Shown: piece by piece, positions 5,517-7,958 of the stretch
How positions within the stretch are numbered: the first letter of the stretch is position 1
Layout of the letters: every line of letters starts with the position of its first letter
NCBI GenBank assembly: GCA_026982835.1
Contig: JALSGI010000902.1
Coordinates: 1 to 7,958, forward strand
Direction: 5' to 3'
Source: Planctomycetota bacterium
Lineage (GTDB): Bacteria > Planctomycetota > Planctomycetia > Pirellulales > S012-138
Length of the DNA stretch: 7,958 nt
The notes under the pieces: model-generated
Told to the model about the DNA's origin: nothing
Database searches by the model: none
Seen by the model: only the letters and a program-made list of their open reading frames with translations
Program-made: the position numbers and the translations under genes

Positions 5517-5618
5517 TAGAGTTGATTGGACCTGTTTTGTTCCGGGCACCGGGCAGCTTTTCCTTGTGGGAGCAGCCCGGGCCATAACCCCCTCTCTCCC
5601 CACAGGCAAGGTGACGCC

Positions 5619-6134
5619 ATGCGTTGGTTTCTCTGCGGCCCGATGGTGTGGCTGGTTCTGCTGGCGGCCGGATGCCAGAGCAGCATCCCTTCGGCGCCCA
5701 TGCAGCCGGTGCCCATGACACCGGCGGTTCCGGCCCCGGCGGCCCCCGGAGGGCAATCGCAAGCGGCGCCCGCGGCCCCGGGTTCCACCTCGGAACCAAG
5801 CTACTGGTCCTACACGGCCCCGCCCCGGCAGAAGGCTTCCGCCCCCGCTTCGGCGGCACCGCTCCAGCCACAGCCCCCCGCCGCGTCTCCGGCTGCGGCA
5901 AGCCGCCCGGTGCAGGCCCTACCGGCCGGAAGTGTCTCCCCCGCCCCGAAGCTGCAAAAGGTGCAGTTGGCCGGGCCGCTGGTGCCGGTGCAGCCGAAGG
6001 GTTCCACCCCGCCCGCTTCCGCAGCGGCAAAGACGGCCACCGTGCAGCCGCTACCGCCGGTCCAGGGACAGCAGGCCCCTGGCTTCCCCTGGCCCCAGGA
6101 ACCCATCCCGGTCTATCCGCAAACGCCGTACTAA
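5619..6134 (+). CDS. Small Pro/Ala-rich lipoprotein
   Basis: The predicted product is 171 aa. Residues 1-19 form a lipoprotein signal: positive start (MRW), hydrophobic core, and lipobox LAAGC with Cys19 as the lipidation site, so the mature form (about 153 aa) should be membrane-anchored in the cell envelope. The rest is low complexity, rich in Pro, Ala, Gln and Ser, with recurrent PAAP/PVQP segments, one SYWSYTAPP stretch around residues 66-74 and an aromatic C-terminus (VYPQTPY). No domain is recognisable; it is probably a disordered envelope linker or spacer. The ATG at 5619 is chosen because it begins the signal peptide and has AAGGTG (5608-5613) upstream; an in-frame ATG at 5526 would bury the signal. 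It is divergent from rsmE. I do not recognise a specific family. Confidence 0.75.
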   Translation: MRWFLCGPMVWLVLLAAGCQSSIPSAPMQPVPMTPAVPAPAAPGGQSQAAPAAPGSTSEPSYWSYTAPPRQKASAPASAAPLQPQPPAASPAAASRPVQALPAGSVSPAPKLQKVQLAGPLVPVQPKGSTPPASAAAKTATVQPLPPVQGQQAPGFPWPQEPIPVYPQTPY

Positions 6135-6168
6135 AGCACCGGGAGGAACCGGATTGCGGCTTGCGCGG

Positions 6169-6206
6169 TCTTGGGTCTTGGGCCTTGCGGTGGGTGCTTC
6201 CGCACC
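6169..6206 (+). repeat. TCTTGGG heptamer array plus GGTGC-TTCC-GCACC hairpin (region E)
   Basis: Three 7-mers: TCTTGGG (6169-6175), TCTTGGG (6176-6182), CCTTGCG (6183-6189). The hairpin follows: GGTGC (6193-6197), loop TTCC, GCACC (6202-6206). The array starts 34 nt after the lipoprotein stop codon. Unlike regions A and C there is no 35-nt spacer; the next GGCGAGCC hairpin begins 1 nt later. Confidence 0.8.
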
Positions 6207-6207
6207 A

Positions 6208-6233
6208 GGCGAGCCCCGAGCTTCAGCTCGGGG
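6208..6233 (+). repeat. TTCA-loop hairpin (region E, first)
   Basis: GGCGAGCC (6208-6215) runs into a perfect 8-bp hairpin, CCCCGAGC (6214-6221), loop TTCA (6222-6225), GCTCGGGG (6226-6233), then AG. Confidence 0.85.
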
Positions 6234-6265
6234 AGGGCTTGGAGGCATGGAGGCTTGGAGGAGTG
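6234..6265 (+). repeat. RRGGCTTG tandem octamers, four units (region E)
   Basis: AGGGCTTG (6234-6241), GAGGCATG (6242-6249), GAGGCTTG (6250-6257), GAGGAGTG (6258-6265). They lie between two family hairpins exactly as in region A (1086-1125), and the final G again abuts GCGAGCC. Confidence 0.8.
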
Positions 6266-6290
6266 GCGAGCCGGGAGCGTAAGCTCCCGG
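6265..6290 (+). repeat. GTAA-loop hairpin (region E, second)
   Basis: GGCGAGCC (6265-6272), with stem CCGGGAGC (6271-6278), loop GTAA (6279-6282), GCTCCCGG (6283-6290). Perfect 8-bp stem of a sequence not seen elsewhere in the window. Confidence 0.85.
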
Positions 6291-6320
6291 GAGCGTGTGC
6301 ACGTTAGTGCGGGGAGAAGC

Positions 6321-6346
6321 GGCGAGCCGCGTGCGTCAGCCCGCAG
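6321..6346 (+). repeat. GTCA-loop hairpin, decayed (region E, third)
   Basis: GGCGAGCC (6321-6328), CCGCGTGC (6327-6334), loop GTCA (6335-6338), GCCCGCAG (6339-6346). It copies the hairpin at 1243-1268, but two substitutions in the right arm break the pairing. Confidence 0.7.
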
Positions 6347-6356
6347 TTGAACGGCC

Positions 6357-6404
6357 AGCCGCTGACTTCAGTCGGCGGAGAGCCCCCCGCGTTAGCGGGG
6401 GGAG
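6357..6404 (+). repeat. Two adjacent family hairpins (region E, fourth and fifth)
   Basis: Fourth: CCGCTGAC (6359-6366), loop TTCA, GTCGGCGG (6371-6378), paired throughout if one T-G wobble is allowed. Fifth: CCCCCCGC (6383-6390), loop GTTA, GCGGGGGG (6395-6402), the same stem as 1066-1085 and 4589-4608 with one loop change. The two are separated by 4 nt (6379-6382). Confidence 0.8.
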
Positions 6405-6416
6405 AAAACAGCAAGC

Positions 6417-6504
6417 CAGGAGCGACCGCTCCCGGCGGATGCTCTAAGCGGAGCATCGGCTGCTACGGTTCAAAAAGACCGCTCGCTTGCGCACGTGGCT
6501 CGCC
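6417..6504. repeat. Degenerate hairpins closing region E
   Basis: GGAGCG (6419-6424) pairs with CGCTCC (6427-6432), and GATGCTC (6438-6444) pairs with GAGCATC (6451-6457) across a TAAGCG loop. A terminal GGCTCGCC (6497-6504) in reverse orientation closes the block just before the 3' end of the neighbouring gene. These look like decayed or variant members of the family. Confidence 0.5.
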
Positions 6505-6521
6505 GGGTGGCAGAGGGTGCG

Positions 6522-7265
6522 CTACTTCAGCGCAATCGTTTTCCGCAGGGGTTTCAGCACCCCCTCGACCACGTAGCGATCCAGCACCTGCTGGCACACC
6601 TCCAGCAGCTTCTCCAGCGTGGCCTCGAACGACACGCCCGGGTCCAGCGAGCCGTACTGCCGGGCGGTGACATAGACGCTGAGCTGTTCCTCGGGAAAGT
6701 CGGCCACGCGGATGTGGTAGGCGCTGGTGCGGGTCTCCACGCTCACGCGGCATTGCAGGCGGCACTGGGAGTCCATGGCCCAAGTTAGCGCCGGCTCGTA
6801 GCTGATGATGCGGTCCGGGTCGATTTCGGCTAGGCGTTCCAGGGCCGGGGCCACGCCCAGGGCCTCGGCCACCAGTTGGTTGTGATTGCCCCGGTAGGTG
6901 AAGTCGAACCCGAACAGCAGGTCCATCGCCTCGCAGTCCAGCCCGCTCACCGAAAGCATGTACGGCACCAACTGGAGCACCAGGCGGTGCTGGGCCAGGG
7001 AGTCTTCGATATCCTCGGGATTCACATGCCCGGAGCAGATGCGCCGTGCCTCCATCGACAGCCAGCGATACTGCCCCTGGTCCTTGTCCTCCTCCAGCAC
7101 GAAGTCGCCCCGGTCGCGGCTGTAGAAGTTGCGCATGCTGGGGTATTCTTTCTGCACCCGCTCGAAGAAGTTGAGGATCGTCTCCCGATTGGTGGCCAGA
7201 TCCATGGCCGTGTTCAGGTTCAGGTTGACGTAGAAGTCGTCGCACAGCGAGCTGTAGGGGTGCAT
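6522..7265 (-). CDS. Conserved-looking protein of unknown function
   Basis: The 247-aa product is predicted cytoplasmic and soluble: no signal peptide, no membrane segment. I do not recognise a functional family, although the sequence resembles proteins I associate with planctomycetes. Features: an acidic and aromatic N-terminal half (CDDFYVNLNLNTAM at 8-21, FVLEEDKDQGQYRWLSMEARRICSG at 55-79), a LLFGFDFTYRGNHNQLVAEALG segment (about 115-136), and a C-terminal half with several Cys and Arg (CRLQCRVSVETR), YVTARQYGSLD and a helical end. There are no obvious catalytic signatures. The start at 7263-7265 is supported by GAGGA on the minus strand (7275-7279) with 9-nt spacing. The promoter at 7347-7376 implies a leader of about 75 nt. 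It is divergent from the alkyltransferase gene. Confidence 0.8.
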   Translation of the reverse strand: MHPYSSLCDDFYVNLNLNTAMDLATNRETILNFFERVQKEYPSMRNFYSRDRGDFVLEEDKDQGQYRWLSMEARRICSGHVNPEDIEDSLAQHRLVLQLVPYMLSVSGLDCEAMDLLFGFDFTYRGNHNQLVAEALGVAPALERLAEIDPDRIISYEPALTWAMDSQCRLQCRVSVETRTSAYHIRVADFPEEQLSVYVTARQYGSLDPGVSFEATLEKLLEVCQQVLDRYVVEGVLKPLRKTIALK

Positions 7266-7307
7266 AGGGCGGATTCCTCTGATACTGCTTGCCCGGTTAG
7301 AATCCAA

Positions 7308-7332
7308 GGCGGCTCGCCGAACAACAGCCGCC
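7308..7332. other. Hairpin in the 5' leader of the unknown-function gene
   Basis: GGCGGCT (7308-7314) pairs with AGCCGCC (7326-7332) across an 11-nt loop. It includes GGCTCGCC (7311-7318), the end sequence of the intergenic hairpin family, and would be transcribed in the leader of the minus-strand gene, about 43-67 nt upstream of its start. Confidence 0.5.
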
Positions 7333-7346
7333 AAGGACAACCTGCC

Positions 7347-7376
7347 AGTATAAAAGCCGCGGGGAAAAACTGTCAA
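7347..7376 (-). promoter_or_regulatory. Sigma70-type promoter of the unknown-function gene
   Basis: On the minus strand, TTGACA (7371-7376) and TATACT (7347-7352) are separated by 18 nt. The -35 is consensus and the -10 matches five of six positions, making this the best promoter in the window. Transcription would start near 7340, giving a roughly 75-nt leader. Confidence 0.7.
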
Positions 7377-7421
7377 AGCCCACAAAAGGTGGGATACATG
7401 CGTGCAGGAGGGAAAAAGCGG

Positions 7422-7949
7422 ATGGAGGCCTTGGATTTCTACGCTCTGCCCACTCCCTTGGGGTTGGTGGTCACCCTGGGGCGCCAAGGCTGCCTGGCTC
7501 GGGTGCTGCTGGGCCTGCCCTCCCTGGAGGCGGTCCAGGGCCAGGTGGAAGGGCTCGGGGCAATCCCCTCCCAGCCCCGCGACTGGTTCCCCGAGCTCCA
7601 CCGGCGCCTGGCCGCCTACTTCCAGGGTCGGTCAGTGGGCTTCGACCCCATCCGGCTCTGGTCCCCCTGCTGGACCGCGTTCCGGCGTCGGGTCGTCGCC
7701 GCATGCCGCAAGGTGCGGTTCGGGCAGGTCACTACCTATAGAGGCCTGGCCCGGGCCGTCGGTTCACCAAAATCGGCTCGGGCCGTGGGAGGGGTGATGC
7801 GTTGGAACCCCTGGCCGGTGGTGGTGCCCTGCCACCGGGTGCTGGGAGCCCGGGGCCAGTTGCACGGCTACAGCGCCGCCGGGGGACTGGAGACCAAGCG
7901 GTGGCTGCTCCAGTTGGAAGGGGTATCGCTGCCGCCTTCGGCCGGCTGA
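7422..7949 (+). CDS. ogt: Methylated-DNA--[protein]-cysteine S-methyltransferase (O6-alkylguanine repair)
   Basis: It transfers an alkyl group from O6-alkylguanine in DNA to its own cysteine, a one-use direct-reversal repair protein. The 175-aa product is typical for the short Ogt-type enzyme without an Ada regulatory domain. The C-terminal DNA-binding domain shows FGQVTTYRGLA (100-110) with the conserved Tyr106, SARAVGGVM (118-126) with the Arg-finger residue, NPWPVVVPCHRVLG (129-142) with acceptor Cys137 and His138, and HGYSAAGGLETKRWLL (148-163). Cys137 rules out the alkyltransferase-like (ATL) class, which lacks it. The ATG at 7422 is chosen over in-frame ATG 7398 because AGGAGG (7407-7412) sits 9 nt upstream. 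It is divergent from the unknown-function gene, and its own promoter would overlap that gene's -35 region. Whether the symbol ogt or another applies is a naming choice. Confidence 0.93.
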   Translation: MEALDFYALPTPLGLVVTLGRQGCLARVLLGLPSLEAVQGQVEGLGAIPSQPRDWFPELHRRLAAYFQGRSVGFDPIRLWSPCWTAFRRRVVAACRKVRFGQVTTYRGLARAVGSPKSARAVGGVMRWNPWPVVVPCHRVLGARGQLHGYSAAGGLETKRWLLQLEGVSLPPSAG

Positions 7950-7958
7950 ATAAAACCA

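Noticed and set aside
5526..5618. Longer lipoprotein starting at 5526
   Set aside because: It would put 31 residues ahead of a clear lipoprotein signal peptide; the ATG at 5619 has its own ribosome binding site.
1066..6402. Family hairpins as intrinsic terminators
   Set aside because: None is followed by a T-tract; they end in GGAG, and several copies lie side by side.
986..6504. CRISPR array
   Set aside because: The hairpins are irregularly spaced, in both orientations, with variable stems and no uniform spacers; no cas genes are seen.
7398..7421. ATG at 7398 for the alkyltransferase
   Set aside because: AGGAGG at 7407-7412 lies inside that reading and is ideally spaced for the ATG at 7422.

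Overview
The window is GC-rich and looks like a chromosomal segment of a planctomycete, most likely in or near the Pirellulales. This rests on three things: a DUF1501 protein at the left edge, a histidine-phosphatase-like protein with a degenerate active site next to rpe, and intergenic regions crowded with short GC-rich hairpin repeats. The genus cannot be fixed from the sequence. No transposase, prophage, CRISPR array, tRNA or rRNA is visible.

Layout: (1) 1-980, 3' part of a DUF1501 gene (+). (2) 981-1317, repeat region A. (3) 1318-2412, Gfo/Idh/MocA oxidoreductase (-). (4) 2413-3068, repeat region B plus about 320 nt in which I see no gene. (5) 3069-4378, a two-gene operon (+) with a 7-nt overlap: ribulose-phosphate 3-epimerase and a phosphatase-fold protein lacking its catalytic residues. 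(6) 4379-4642, repeat region C. (7) 4643-5386, rsmE (-). (8) 5619-6134, a Pro/Ala-rich lipoprotein (+). (9) 6135-6521, repeat region E. (10) 6522-7265, a conserved-looking protein of unknown function (-) with a good sigma70-type promoter. (11) 7422-7949, O6-alkylguanine-DNA alkyltransferase (+). The genes are housekeeping functions (pentose phosphate metabolism, rRNA methylation, DNA repair, sugar oxidoreduction) with no single shared pathway.

The most distinctive content is between the genes. Four regions carry a mosaic of modules: (a) a hairpin family of form GGCGAGCC-stem-loop-stem-GGAG, in which the four middle stem pairs differ from copy to copy but stay complementary; (b) TCTTGGG heptamer arrays followed by a GGTGC-TTCC-GCACC hairpin; (c) tandem RRGGCTTG octamers; (d) two 85-bp units made of two hairpins in inverted orientation, resembling REPINs. 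The heptamer and octamer arrays lie only between convergent genes. The modules occur in different orders in different regions, which suggests mobile or recombining intergenic elements. The protein-level oddity is the phosphatase-like partner of rpe, in which all the expected catalytic Arg, His and Glu positions appear substituted.
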